Source of the DNA: Niveomyces insectorum RCEF 264
Lineage: Eukaryota > Ascomycota > Sordariomycetes > Hypocreales > Cordycipitaceae
Direction: 5' to 3'
Assembly (NCBI GenBank): GCA_001636815.1
Contig: AZHD01000001.1
Location: forward strand, 1,515,359-1,579,358
DNA length: 64,000 nt
Position 1 is the stretch's first letter; every line of letters starts with the position of its first letter. The translations under genes and the position numbers were made by a program. The notes below the pieces were generated by a model. That model saw nothing but the letters and a program-made list of their open reading frames with translations. It had not been told where the DNA came from and did no database searches. Positions 10,570 through 20,366 of the stretch are shown in pieces.

Positions 10570-12963
10570 ATGAATCACCCATCATCGTCACCGTATCCCG
10601 AGCCGCAGCAGCCAGACATGGCCGCTGGCTACTGGCGGCAAACGCAGTATCTGCCACCTCCAGCATCGACAGCGGGCAGTATGGGCAGCATGGGCAACAT
10701 GAACCCATTCCTCCGCCCCTTGCAGTCAGCGACGCAGCCGTACCCCGAGGACACGAGACTCAGGCTACAGCGGTTCTACCGGGAGCCCGGCGCCTGGGAT
10801 CCCGTGAGCCAGCACGTCGCCCCCACAAACACTTTGGGCTTGGTCAACAACGGGTATCCAAGCGACAGCTATTACTATGACGCCGTGTTGCAACAACAAC
10901 AACAGCAGCAGCTCGGACACCCAGCGTATCCTGCCGCCGCCGCCGGCTCCCCGCCGGCCTCGAGCAACGATTTCGCACTGAGCAACGACTTTACTTCGAG
11001 CAGCGGCAACGCACGCAGTCCGCCCGTTGAGAGCGAGCCATGCTTCGACACCTTGCCTTCGACACCGGGCGAGTACTCGCCCGATGGGCAGATGCGTACC
11101 ACCCTCGCAACGACACCGCACGGCTTGATGCCGCCGCTGCCGCCGGCACTGGCGCCGGCGCTGGTGCCGTTTTCGGGGACGGTGAACGGGTACAACGGCA
11201 AGACGGCGGCTGCCTCAGAAGAGACAACCGCAGCAGGCACAGGAGCAGTCTCGTTACTCTGGGCGGGTGCCGGCTTGGACAGGCTTGTTGTCGACAGCAC
11301 CGAGCACACCCACCACGACGGGCACGACCAGACGGTCGTCGACCTGCACGACCAGATGTGCATCAACCCGCGGGTCATCTTTACGCCGGAACCGGCGGTC
11401 GAGACGGGCAGCAGCGAAAACGGCGACGATACCGTCCACCTGAATGGCACGGAAAGCAACTGCAGCAGCAGCGACTGGAGCGACGACCGCGCGTCCTTGG
11501 CGGGCGGCGGCCGCGACATCATTCAGATGATGCTCGACGGACCGGCTGCCTACAGCCGCCTGAACCACGGCGGAGACTGCGGGTTCCGGACCAACAACCC
11601 AGACAATAACGATGGCAACGACGACAGAAGCAGAAACAGCGAGAGCAACAGCAACAACAACAACAACAACAACAACACGCATCCCGAGTACGAATGGGAT
11701 CCACTGGAGAGAAGCAACACGTTCTGGACGACCTCGAGCGAGGACAACGACGAGACGCAGGGGAATCCGTGGCAACTACCCGTGCGGCAGAGTCCGCAGC
11801 AGAGTCCGCCCGGTGCGGTGCAGGTTGCGGCCGAGGATGGTGGTCGAAACGACACCGCCGACTACGAGGCGGCGCCGCCAGACACGATCCACACCCAAGG
11901 GAAGACCACGGATGAGTGGAATACCGGGCCAGCGCCAGACACAGGGCAGCCGCCGAAAAAACGAACCCGCCGGGCAGGCAAGCCAGTACCCGCCACCGCC
12001 TCCGCCGCCTCCGCTGCCTCCGCCGCTGCCACCGCCGCACCGCACTTGCGAATGGCCAAGCGCAGAAAGGTGGCCGTGGCAACACAAGCTGCTTCTGCAG
12101 CCGGCCGGCCGGCCCTGCCAGCCACAGTCACAGTCACAGCCACAGCGGCGCCGCCGCACAAGCCGTTGGCCCCGGGATCCGCTCAAGCGCACCTCGAGTG
12201 TCCAAAATGCCCGGCCACCTTTCCCAACAGCGCCGGCCTCGAGGCACACGACAAGAAGACCCACTGCCGGCCCTTTACGTGCCGCTTTGCGTACGCGGGC
12301 TGCCGCGAGACGTTTCCCAAGCGGAACGAGTACAAGCGCCACGTGCTGCGGCAGCACATCAAGCCGCACGTCTGGCGGTGCCAAAAGTGCCACGGCAGCG
12401 CGTACAACCGCGAGGACCTGTTCAAAGAGCACTGCCGCCGGATGCACATGCCACCCAAGCTCAAAGACGAGAAACAGAAGCAGCAGTCGCAGAAGAAACG
12501 TGCCGGTGGTGGTGCTGCGGGCGGCGGCCCGTCGGCCACCAAAAAGAGCGGCCCGCCGCCACCGGGCGACTCGCCGGCGATGACGGCGTGGAACCGCGCG
12601 CTCGTCGAAGAGGCCGAGGCCAGCAAGGCGGAGCGCTGCGCGTTGCCGTGCCTGATCGCGTGCCCGGCGGCCACCTGCGACCACGAGTCGACGGGCGAAA
12701 ACGCGCTCGACGACCACCTCGAGCACTCCGCCGACCACATGCAGCGGGCCGCCCAGGGGCTGGAGAACCCCGTGGTGTACGGCGGAGCGTCCGACGCGAC
12801 GTTTACCGCGTGGGCGGTGGAGATCAAGGCGCTCGTGGCGGCGGTGGACGGGGAGAGCAGCGACAACGGACAGCAGGCGGCTGGGCCGCCCCGGTACGAG
12901 TGTAACGACCCGATGCCGTCGGTCCGCAACCCGCCGGTGACCACGGCCACGGCGATGCGGTAG
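10570..12963 (+). CDS. C2H2 zinc-finger transcription factor
   Basis: Single-exon 797-residue protein. The N-terminal two thirds are disordered: Pro/Gln/Ser-rich, with a Gln run near residue 110, an Asn run near 360 and Ala-rich segments near 480-500. Basic patches KKRTRR (about 460) and AKRRKV (about 495) could be nuclear localisation signals. The finger region (about 540-625) holds CPKCPATFPNSAGLEAHDKK, a second finger ending KRHVLRQH, and a third with WRCQKC ending CRRMH. A Cys/His-rich C-terminal segment (about 690-720) follows. The start has the context GAAAGATGAA, and no earlier in-frame ATG is needed. The third-finger entry and spacing match the truncated gene at 2-1536, so the two are probable paralogues or members of one family. 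Regulation may involve the palindromes at 9831-9889. Confidence 0.9.
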   Translation: MNHPSSSPYPEPQQPDMAAGYWRQTQYLPPPASTAGSMGSMGNMNPFLRPLQSATQPYPEDTRLRLQRFYREPGAWDPVSQHVAPTNTLGLVNNGYPSDSYYYDAVLQQQQQQQLGHPAYPAAAAGSPPASSNDFALSNDFTSSSGNARSPPVESEPCFDTLPSTPGEYSPDGQMRTTLATTPHGLMPPLPPALAPALVPFSGTVNGYNGKTAAASEETTAAGTGAVSLLWAGAGLDRLVVDSTEHTHHDGHDQTVVDLHDQMCINPRVIFTPEPAVETGSSENGDDTVHLNGTESNCSSSDWSDDRASLAGGGRDIIQMMLDGPAAYSRLNHGGDCGFRTNNPDNNDGNDDRSRNSESNSNNNNNNNNTHPEYEWDPLERSNTFWTTSSEDNDETQGNPWQLPVRQSPQQSPPGAVQVAAEDGGRNDTADYEAAPPDTIHTQGKTTDEWNTGPAPDTGQPPKKRTRRAGKPVPATASAASAASAAATAAPHLRMAKRRKVAVATQAASAAGRPALPATVTVTATAAPPHKPLAPGSAQAHLECPKCPATFPNSAGLEAHDKKTHCRPFTCRFAYAGCRETFPKRNEYKRHVLRQHIKPHVWRCQKCHGSAYNREDLFKEHCRRMHMPPKLKDEKQKQQSQKKRAGGGAAGGGPSATKKSGPPPPGDSPAMTAWNRALVEEAEASKAERCALPCLIACPAATCDHESTGENALDDHLEHSADHMQRAAQGLENPVVYGGASDATFTAWAVEIKALVAAVDGESSDNGQQAAGPPRYECNDPMPSVRNPPVTTATAMR

Positions 12964-12981
12964 CCTCATTGGTAACCACGT

Positions 12982-13016
<35 letters not shown>

Positions 13017-13779
13017 NNNNNNNNNNNNNNNNNNNNCGTTTTTTTTTTTTTTTTTTTTTTTTTTTTGTTATTTTGTTTTTTTCTTTCTCTCGTCTTGTTC
13101 GGGCTACGGGTAATTTGTCTTGCTTTTAATACGACTCGTAACGACGAGACACCCATCTCTAAATGAAAAAAATGCGCTGGATGGCAACCCATTTCGACTA
13201 GACTTGACGGTTTTTTGTTTTATTTTTTCCTTCAACATTTTTTGCGAGATTTTTGAGTTTCTTTCATCGTTTCTCTTTCTTGTCTGGATTGCATTTTGAT
13301 TGTCAACACTCTGAATATTGGAACGGGTTCTGTTTTTTGCTGTCTTGTCAATTGCTACACCAGACTGGTCTCTGCTTTTCTGCTTTTCTGCTTTTCTGCA
13401 TACTCCAAAAATTATTTGTCTACACCCTTTGCGGCCGGATCCGCACATGTTGTGTATGTTTTGTTGCTCCCACGCCTGTAGATCCGGGTGTTGTTGCGCT
13501 GCTTGTTTGCCCTCCTCTTGTGTGTTTTGTCTGGTACAATCGCCACTGTGAGTGTCTCTGTACAATACAGCTGCATACAATAAAAAACAAGAACGATACT
13601 TTACTTTCATAACGTTCTAAAGACTGAAAAAAAGAAAAACAGAACAAAAAAACAAAAAGCCGCCACCGTTTCCTGTCCGTTCGTACAGTTCGTGTTCCGT
13701 CGTTCGTGTGTGCCGTAAGCGTTGTGTATCTCGTCTACTCGCCATCGTCATCGTCTCCTGCATTGCCATGCTCCGGTCC
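12964..13779. other. Convergent intergenic region with assembly gap
   Basis: Contains the 3' flank of the C2H2 gene, the poly(T)/N gap, and T-rich DNA up to the 3' end of the dephospho-CoA kinase gene. No gene is supportable. Confidence 0.6.
12983..13066. repeat. Poly(T) tract interrupted by a 20-N assembly gap
   Basis: 34 T (12983-13016), then 20 N (13017-13036), then CG and 28 T (13039-13066). The gap is flanked by T on both sides, so it most likely marks a homopolymer that could not be assembled. True length is unknown. Confidence 0.95.
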
Positions 13780-14542
13780 TCACAGACTGGCCTTGGCCTT
13801 CGTTTGTTCCTCCTCCCTCCTCCTCTCCTCGGCCGCCCACTGCCGGTTCGTCTGCACGTTGCGCCAGTATGTCCACGCCGCCACCGCCAGCCCCAGCGGT
13901 GGGCACGCCAGCAGCACGCCGTGCCACCCCCGCGGGCTGGCCGCCTGAATGCGCGCCACCGCGTCGGCCACCTGGTGCGCGAGCGCCGCGCGGTCGCCGT
14001 CGTTCCACAGGACGATGCCGTACGGCCGGATCGCGCACGGCCACGACCAGCACGGTGCCGCACAGCACGTCGAGGCCGCTCTCAAACAGGAGCGGGACGT
14101 CGAGCACGACGGCCCAGCAGCCGCTCAGGTAGGCGTAGGCCAGGCGGCGGTACATGGCGGCGCGCACGGCCGGGTGGACGATGCCGTTGAGCACGGCACG
14201 GTCGCGGCGGTGGGCCGGGTCGTCGCCAAAGACGCGGCGGCCGAGGACGGCGCGGTTGAGGGGCCGGACTCCCCCGGCCTGCTTACCATCTACGGCTGCG
14301 GCTTCTGCTGCTGCTGTCGCTGTCGCTGTCGCTGTCGCGGGCGGAGGGGGTAACAGCAGATCCGGCGTGGTGGGACCGAAGTAGGCGACGATCTTGCGGT
14401 AGGCGCGGGTACCGGGCTCGACGACCTGGCGGGCGAGCTGGTCGGCGTCGACGACCTGCAGGCCGTACGGCGGCGCGGCGAGCAGGCCCGAGACGGTGGA
14501 CTTGCCGGTGGCAATGGACCCGGTCAAGCCGATGAGCAACAT
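13780..14542 (-). pseudogene. CAB5: Dephospho-CoA kinase, internal deletion and frameshift
   Basis: Last enzyme of CoA synthesis; it phosphorylates dephospho-CoA at the 3'-hydroxyl with ATP. From the ATG at 14542 the protein starts MLLIGLTGSIATGKST (P-loop), followed by VDADQLARQVVEPG, an Ala/Thr-rich insert, an HPAVR segment and VLDVPLLFESGLD, all family hallmarks. After CGTVLVVAVRDPA (14027-14035 encodes RDP) the frame changes. The next recognisable sequence, GIVLWNDGDRAAL (from 14019), is in another frame and continues to a hydrophobic C-terminal anchor and a stop at 13780. Compared with yeast Cab5, roughly 40 residues between these blocks (the Arg-rich lid region) are absent. No intron can explain a loss. 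CoA synthesis is essential, so an assembly error is as likely as a real lesion. Uninterrupted reading instead runs out of frame to 13748. Confidence 0.8.
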
Positions 14543-15164
14543 CGTTGGGCACGGGGTGAAACAGCAAAGCAAAGCCAACGACGGGACGAAAAAGACCAAG
14601 GCGAAAGAATCAAAACAAACAGGGAATCTGTCGTGTAAGCACAGAGCAACGTGTTGTTGGTTCCACCGGGTTCGTGTGGCGTGGTTCCGGAAGCTGTCGT
14701 GGTGGCGCCTTTTTGGGGGGTTTTATTACTGTGTTAACGAGACTTTGCGGGGCATGTGAGGACGCTGCCTGCTCACCGGCTAAGTTCGGCTCCGCTCTCA
14801 CACAGGACCTAAGCCGCATCGTACAGAGTGGTATTACAGCGTGCATACCGGAGCACCAATACAAGTTCAAGTGGGGGGACCATCTGTGTGTCTTTTTCAC
14901 ACTATATATGTCGTGCAGTTCAGCCGCAAGCAAATGCAGCCAACGCGCCTTTGTCTCCACTGCCGTTGGACGACGCCTCTTTTCCCATCCTCGTATCCCT
15001 TTTCTCGGTCAAACGCCATCCATACTGCTGACGATGTTTTTTTTTCTCCGCTCTTTTCTAACCGTTTTGCTTTCCTTTTTTTATTGTCTCTGTATTCCGT
15101 TGCATCCTTGCATCCCTGCATCTCCCCCTTATTCTCCTTTGCATGCCCGCTCGATGGCAGCCGC
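14543..15164. other. Intergenic region (622 bases)
   Basis: Lies between the start of the dephospho-CoA kinase gene and the 3' end of the next minus-strand gene. It should contain the kinase promoter and the 3' UTR of the neighbour. No gene or clear motif seen. Confidence 0.5.
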
Positions 15165-17642
15165 TCAGTTTGGCAGCCGCACGGCGTAGAACACGCCGCC
15201 GTCTGTAATGTACCAGCGGCAGCCAATGTGGTCGATGGTCGCGCGGCTGCGCTGCGTCCAGTTGTTGTCGAGCTCGCGCACCCAGTAGAAGCGGGACTTG
15301 TCGTCGTCGGCCGGCTTGAAGTCCTGCGGCTCGTACATGTTGTTCGCGTGGGCAAACTCGATCTGCTCTTGAAGGGTCTCGCCGGCTGTCTGACCGACGC
15401 CCAGAGCTGGCTCTGGGTGAACCGTGCCGCCCGGAAAAGTACCCGGCATACCCATGCCCATGTTCATCATCATGGGAGGCCCGCCCGCACCGCCGACGCC
15501 ACCGTTAGCGCTGTACACCATGGGTACGGGCTGAACTATGACGGGCTGCGGTTGGCCTGGCTGCGGCTGGGCTATGACCGGCATCATGGGTGCGGTCGTG
15601 CTGGCAATGGCAATGCCGCCGAGCGGAATGCCGGGGGCCTATTTGTTTTGCACACAAGTGTTAGCAAGTGCACAACACAAACGATGATAAATGGTGTTTG
15701 TGATGTGGCCTGGAATGCGGCGAGAAAAAGAAGAAAGAGAAAGAGGAAAGAAAGAAAGAAGGAAAGAAGGAAAGAAGGAAAGAAAAAAAGAAGATTGACA
15801 ACAAACGAGAAACAGGGAGCAAACAACAAAAACTGTTTTGTTTTCCAAGTCGCCGTCACTGGACGCGTTTTTTGGTATTCTCCCACTGGTTTGCTCAGTT
15901 TGAAGGTCCCTGACACAAGAGACAGGAAACGAAAGACGAAACGGAACGACCAGACGGCCGCAGATGCCACTTGCATAGTAGTAAGATGGTGCATAGTACG
16001 CGGTGAAACCACACAGAGGCTGCGCGTGCTGTTCACCTTGGAGGAGAGCAGGAGGAGGAACAAGGGAAAGAGTGGGAGACACAGCGTCATAGTACGGTGC
16101 GCTACTGACAGTGGTAGGCGAGAGTTGCTGCGGCTGTGGTTGCTGCAGTTGCTGCAGCTGCTGTAAGTACAGCTGGTAGTGCTGCGGCTGCAGATAGACG
16201 GCGCCCACGCCGCCGGGACCGGGAACGGCCACCAGCGGCACGTCGTTGCGCGGCACGTACGTGTGCACCATGGGCCCGTTTGTGGCGTCCGGCACCGCCG
16301 GAGAGAAACTCACGCCCGTGGCAGCCAACGAGTCGGCAGCGGTGGCGGCCATGGTACCCTGAGGCGGACCTGTAGCCAAGCCGGGCGGCATAGTGGCACC
16401 GGCGGGAGCAAAGCCAGGAAAGCCAGGGATGGCGAACGACTGCTGCTGCTGCTGCTGCTGCGGCGGCGGCGGCGCGAAAACGGGGTACCCGGGAAACGGG
16501 ACGGATGGTCCGTTTGTGTGCGTGAAGACGGTGTTCACGCCGATAGCCGGATTCGGTCCGACGTTGGCTGCTATCGTGTTGTTGTTGTTGTCGACGCCAC
16601 TGCCAAACTTGAAGGGCCCGTTGATGGTCGACGCTTCTTTGGTGGCAGGCGGTTGCCCGTCCGTGTTACCGTTGCTGTTTTCGTTGCCGGTACCGTTGTC
16701 GTTGCCACGACTTTTCTTGCCCCGTGTCTTTGACGAAGCACCGGCGTGGTCGGCGTGGGCGACCTCGTCGTCGGTGTCGTCTACACGGGCGCGCCGATCC
16801 TGAGACGCCGTGTTGCCGTTGTTGTTGTTGGTGTCGCTGTGGGTGGGGGTGGGATGATGGTTGTGGCGATGCCGATGGGAACGGGATTTGGTCGGAGCAG
16901 GAGCAGCAGAAGCAGCAGCAGCAGCAGCAGTCGACGGAAACGAAGATGACTCCTCAAAGTAGGGAAACGAGGCCAAGGAAAACGCCTTTGGCTTGGGCAC
17001 GTCCGCCGACTGAAGGCCAAACGAGACGCGGCGGTTGCGTTGCTTGCAGCGTTGTTGGCGACTGGGAGTCGGAGACGATGGAGGCGACGAAGACATGGTC
17101 TTCTGTCGGACGAGAGGGGGGAGATGTGTTGATGGTGACAGCTGAGGTGAGGTGAGGTGAGGTGATGGTGGTGGTGGTGAGAAGAGAAAGCGAACGCTGA
17201 AAATTTTTCACGGCGAAACATAAACAGGGGAAGGAGACCATGTGACCAGCAGACAACAAAGGCCACAACAGGCAACGACGTCGGCCGTCCAAGAAAGGAA
17301 GGAGAGACGCAGCCGAAAAGCAAGGGCGGTGAACGACGGAAAAGGCACGAGGGAAAGACCCCAGGATAGGGGGTCAGGTGAGGGCCACAGTGAGGATTTC
17401 GGTGGAGGGAAAAAGGAGAAAGCAAGGGTTGAAGCGCAATACAAAAGAACACATGCAGCCATGATGTTTTCTCTCCTTTTCGTTTCACTCACATGTGTCG
17501 GCTTCAGCACCCATTGCTGTCCGTTCCACTCATACTGGTACACGCCGTTGCGCCGGGCGGGCTCCAACGGGTCGTCTTCGAGGTAGACGTCGGAAAAGGG
17601 CCAACAGGGGAAACACATGGCACAAAGACGAGACGAGAGCAT
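15165..17642 (-). CDS. Uncharacterised Pro/Gln-rich protein
   Basis: I do not recognise the family. Proposed model on the minus strand: exons 17642-17493, 17102-15975 and 15638-15165, all joined in phase 0, giving 583 residues. Exon 1 carries an aromatic module ending YQYEWNGQQWVLKPTH. Exon 2 is disordered (Ser/Pro, His/Arg, Asn and Gln runs) with RRVSFGLQ near its start. Exon 3 ends with a compact, probably folded domain of about 60 residues including RFYWVRELDNNWTQRS and CRWYITDGGVFYAV. Intron 1 (390 nt) has GTGAGT and CAG ends. Intron 2 (336 nt) has a GCAAGT donor, i.e. a GC-AG intron, the only donor that gives the right phase. Weak points: the introns are long for this window, and an ATG just after the exon 2 acceptor (17096) could be an alternative start. 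Confidence 0.6.
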
Positions 17643-18604
17643 TGGCGAGAGGGATGTGCTTTGTCTTGATGTTGTTGTTGTGTTGTTGTTGTTCTGATGG
17701 TGGATGTGGTGAGTTTGAAAAGGAGAGAAGAGGTCGAGAGGTAGGACGTCCAGCGATACTGCCTCTTATCTGATCCTCCGCCACCTTCTACAGCCATTGT
17801 TTCTCTGGTAATGGCCATTTCATGCACCTTCTCTGAGTTCTGTCAAGAAAGTGCACGGGACGTTGGCTACGTTTTTCAAGTCATCTTGGTCAAAGTAGCA
17901 GTTATATTTTCAAAAGGTTGCCCTGGAATAGAATGGCTTTCTGAAGGCGTCCCAGCTTGTGTCGTCTTTCTACGATGGATTCTTTGCAGAAAAGAAAGCC
18001 ACCGAGTACATGGGATGCGTGGCCTGGGGGGAGAGAAGCGAGGAAAAGGGGGAAAGTCCAGTCCTTGGCCATCGTTCGGTTGCCCTGTGTTGACCATCCT
18101 TGGTCACGTCGCGTGATGCGTTCACATACCGTCTCAGAAACTAACAACATCATGGCAGAAGCAATCGTTGACAATAGTATCCAAAATTGGACCAAGAACG
18201 CCTGCTACACACGCCACGTGTGCGTCCCCCTCCTCCTCCTCCCCCTACCGAGAGCAGACTCTATATTCTGTGAAAGGAGGTGGGCGTAAGAAGGGGAAGA
18301 AAACAGGGGCGGAAGGGAAAGAGGAAGAAACCAAAACCACCGTCTAGAATACAATAATATGCCCTGAAAGAGTAGAGAGAAAACCAGAAATTCCCTTTGC
18401 TTGCTGTACAAATGCATTGTCCCCCCCCACGTCCCAAATGCCGCCCATTGTTTTTATAGGACGTTCGTTCTCTTTCTTCGTCCGACCGAACCGTGCAACG
18501 TTGTCAGACGTCCATAACCAAAGCGTCCGTGGGCGAGCACGCGGCTGTCCATGCTCTACGCGCCACAACCCCGAGCGCCGCAGCGGATCCCGGCCACTCC
18601 CTTT
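17643..18604. other. Intergenic region (962 bases)
   Basis: Between the start of the Pro/Gln-rich protein gene and the 3' end of TIM23, both on the minus strand. The 70 bases next to 17642 read on the minus strand as an ACAACA-rich leader ending in CGCCAATG. Nothing else supportable. Confidence 0.5.
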
Positions 18605-19486
18605 TTATGCATGATGCGTATCGGGAATCGGGAAGAACGTACGCCGGGTCACCTACAGGCAAGTTAGCGGACCAGTCCCTCCGGCACGTATCAAAGATTG
18701 AACCACCTCCGGTCTTCTTTTTTTTCCCCAAAACCCCCCCAAAAAACTCACCGTCCAGGCCGCCGCTACCGAGGCCACAATGCCGCCCGAGATCAGCATC
18801 GGCCGCAGACCCCGCGTGCTCTTGAACAGCATCCCGCTCAGCGCGCCCGCCAGCACCGAGTTGGCCGCGTCGTGCCGGCCCCGCACGTAGCCCAGGTACG
18901 AGTTGGTGCAGTTGTACGCAATCGCCACCACGCCCGCCGAGTTGCCCAGGAAGGGGCCCCGCCGCGTCACCGCGTTCAGCACCGAGTTGAGCCGCAGCTT
19001 GGGCGGCTGCCCGGCCGACCGCCGCAGGCCCTCCTGCAGGCCCCACGCGCCGCCCAGCGAGAGCGCCGTCAGGTACGTGATGCCGGTGCCGTAGCACAAA
19101 TCGTCGGTGAAGCCGCGCGAGGGCAGCACCGACTGCGAGCCGGGCAGGTCCGACAGCGCCGAGTCCTCGAGCGCAATGTACTCGAGCGTCTCCTTGTTGA
19201 GGCCGGCAAGCGGGTGCAGCTGCGTGGGGTCGGCAAAAGCCGAGCTCTGGAGGAAGGCGTCGGCGCCGCCGGTGCCGGTGCCGGCCATCGCTGGGTAGCC
19301 CGTTGATGGCAAGGACGAGTCCAAAAAGGCGTGTTGTGAGGAGGAAGAGGAGGAGGAGGAGGTGGTGGAGGGGGAAGACGGTGCATCGCCGGTGGATGCA
19401 GAGACGTCGAGTGAAGGTGAAGAAGTCGACGAAGAGGACGAGGCGTGTGAGGACTTGCGTCCTGTCAACGCGTCCCAGATGGACAT
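18605..19486 (-). CDS. TIM23: Mitochondrial import translocase subunit Tim23
   Basis: Channel-forming subunit of the TIM23 complex of the inner mitochondrial membrane, which imports presequence-bearing proteins. Exons 19486-18752 and 18652-18605 give 260 residues (yeast Tim23 is 222). Residues 1-60 are Ser/Thr-rich, then a hydrophilic intermembrane-space region with HPLAGLNKETLEYIALED. The Tim17/22/23 domain starts at about 128 (GFTDDLCYGTGITYL) with four hydrophobic segments and small-residue packing motifs. The 99-nt intron (GTGAGT donor, TAG acceptor) falls after the last membrane segment, AAWT, and the final exon adds VTRRTFFPIPDTHHA. Without removing the intron the protein would end in unrelated residues. 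It shares an 880-bp divergent promoter region with the THADA homologue. Confidence 0.93.
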
Positions 19487-20366
19487 TGTGCAAGGGAGGG
19501 GGGGGGGGTTGTCGGAAGATCGTCGAAAGGAAAAGTGAGGCTCGTGATCGGTTTTCGTCGCACGGGAAACTTTGCGGTTCTAGCCGATGTGTAGCGGAAA
19601 AAACGGTCGAAAAAAAAGACGAGAAAAAAAGAAACAGCGGAAAGGCACACTCGGCGGCCGTCAATCGGACGTCATGCGCAGAAGTCGGTCTTCGGTAGAA
19701 GAAAACGAAAAAAAGATCGAAAAAATTCTTGCCCAATCCCTCAGCTTGAGTCCTTCTTTTTTTTTTTGGCTAGACTACACTGAGAGTGGGGTTACATGAT
19801 AAAGTCACGTGTTTTGTATTTGCTAGATGAATACTAGTAATTAACCGCGTCCAAGCCTCTCTCACTCCTTCTTTTTTGTGAGGCTCACAAACATCAATCA
19901 ACAAATGGGGGCGAGACAACGAACATGCTCCAACAAGGTCTTTAACAGATTGTTGTTGCTGCTCTGAGAGCGCTACATGACGGGCGTAAGTATTCGGGCT
20001 CCTGGACAAAACAGTCGACCCAACCTTGAGATGCCATGCAGGACGGTGCTTGTAAATTGAACATAGCGCGTGAAATCTGTTTAATTGAATGAAAATATGC
20101 ATTTATAAGAAATAAAAAATTGACCAGTCGACTTCGATATCACGAAGCCCACAGCGGAAGATTTACAACATCTTTTGAGTCGATTGTTTTTCGAAATAGA
20201 GTAAATTCTAGCATAGTCTGACGTGCGAAAAAAATGCATTGAATTTATTTCATTTTTTTTACCTTTTTTCACCCCATTCCCAACGGCAGGTTGGGCGGAC
20301 AGCCACGGACTGCCCGTTTTCTTCGGTTCACCATTTTTTTTCTCACTTTCAAAGGTACCTCACAAA
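19487..20366. other. Divergent promoter region, TIM23 / Trm732
   Basis: 880 bases separating two divergently transcribed genes. The sequence is moderately AT-rich with pyrimidine runs before the 20367 ATG and a poly-purine stretch near 19600-19720. No specific site can be assigned. Confidence 0.5.

Noticed and set aside
14841..16166. 441-residue plus-strand ORF opposite the Pro/Gln-rich gene
   Set aside because: Runs through the intron and exons of the minus-strand gene with basic low-complexity sequence; no conserved block.
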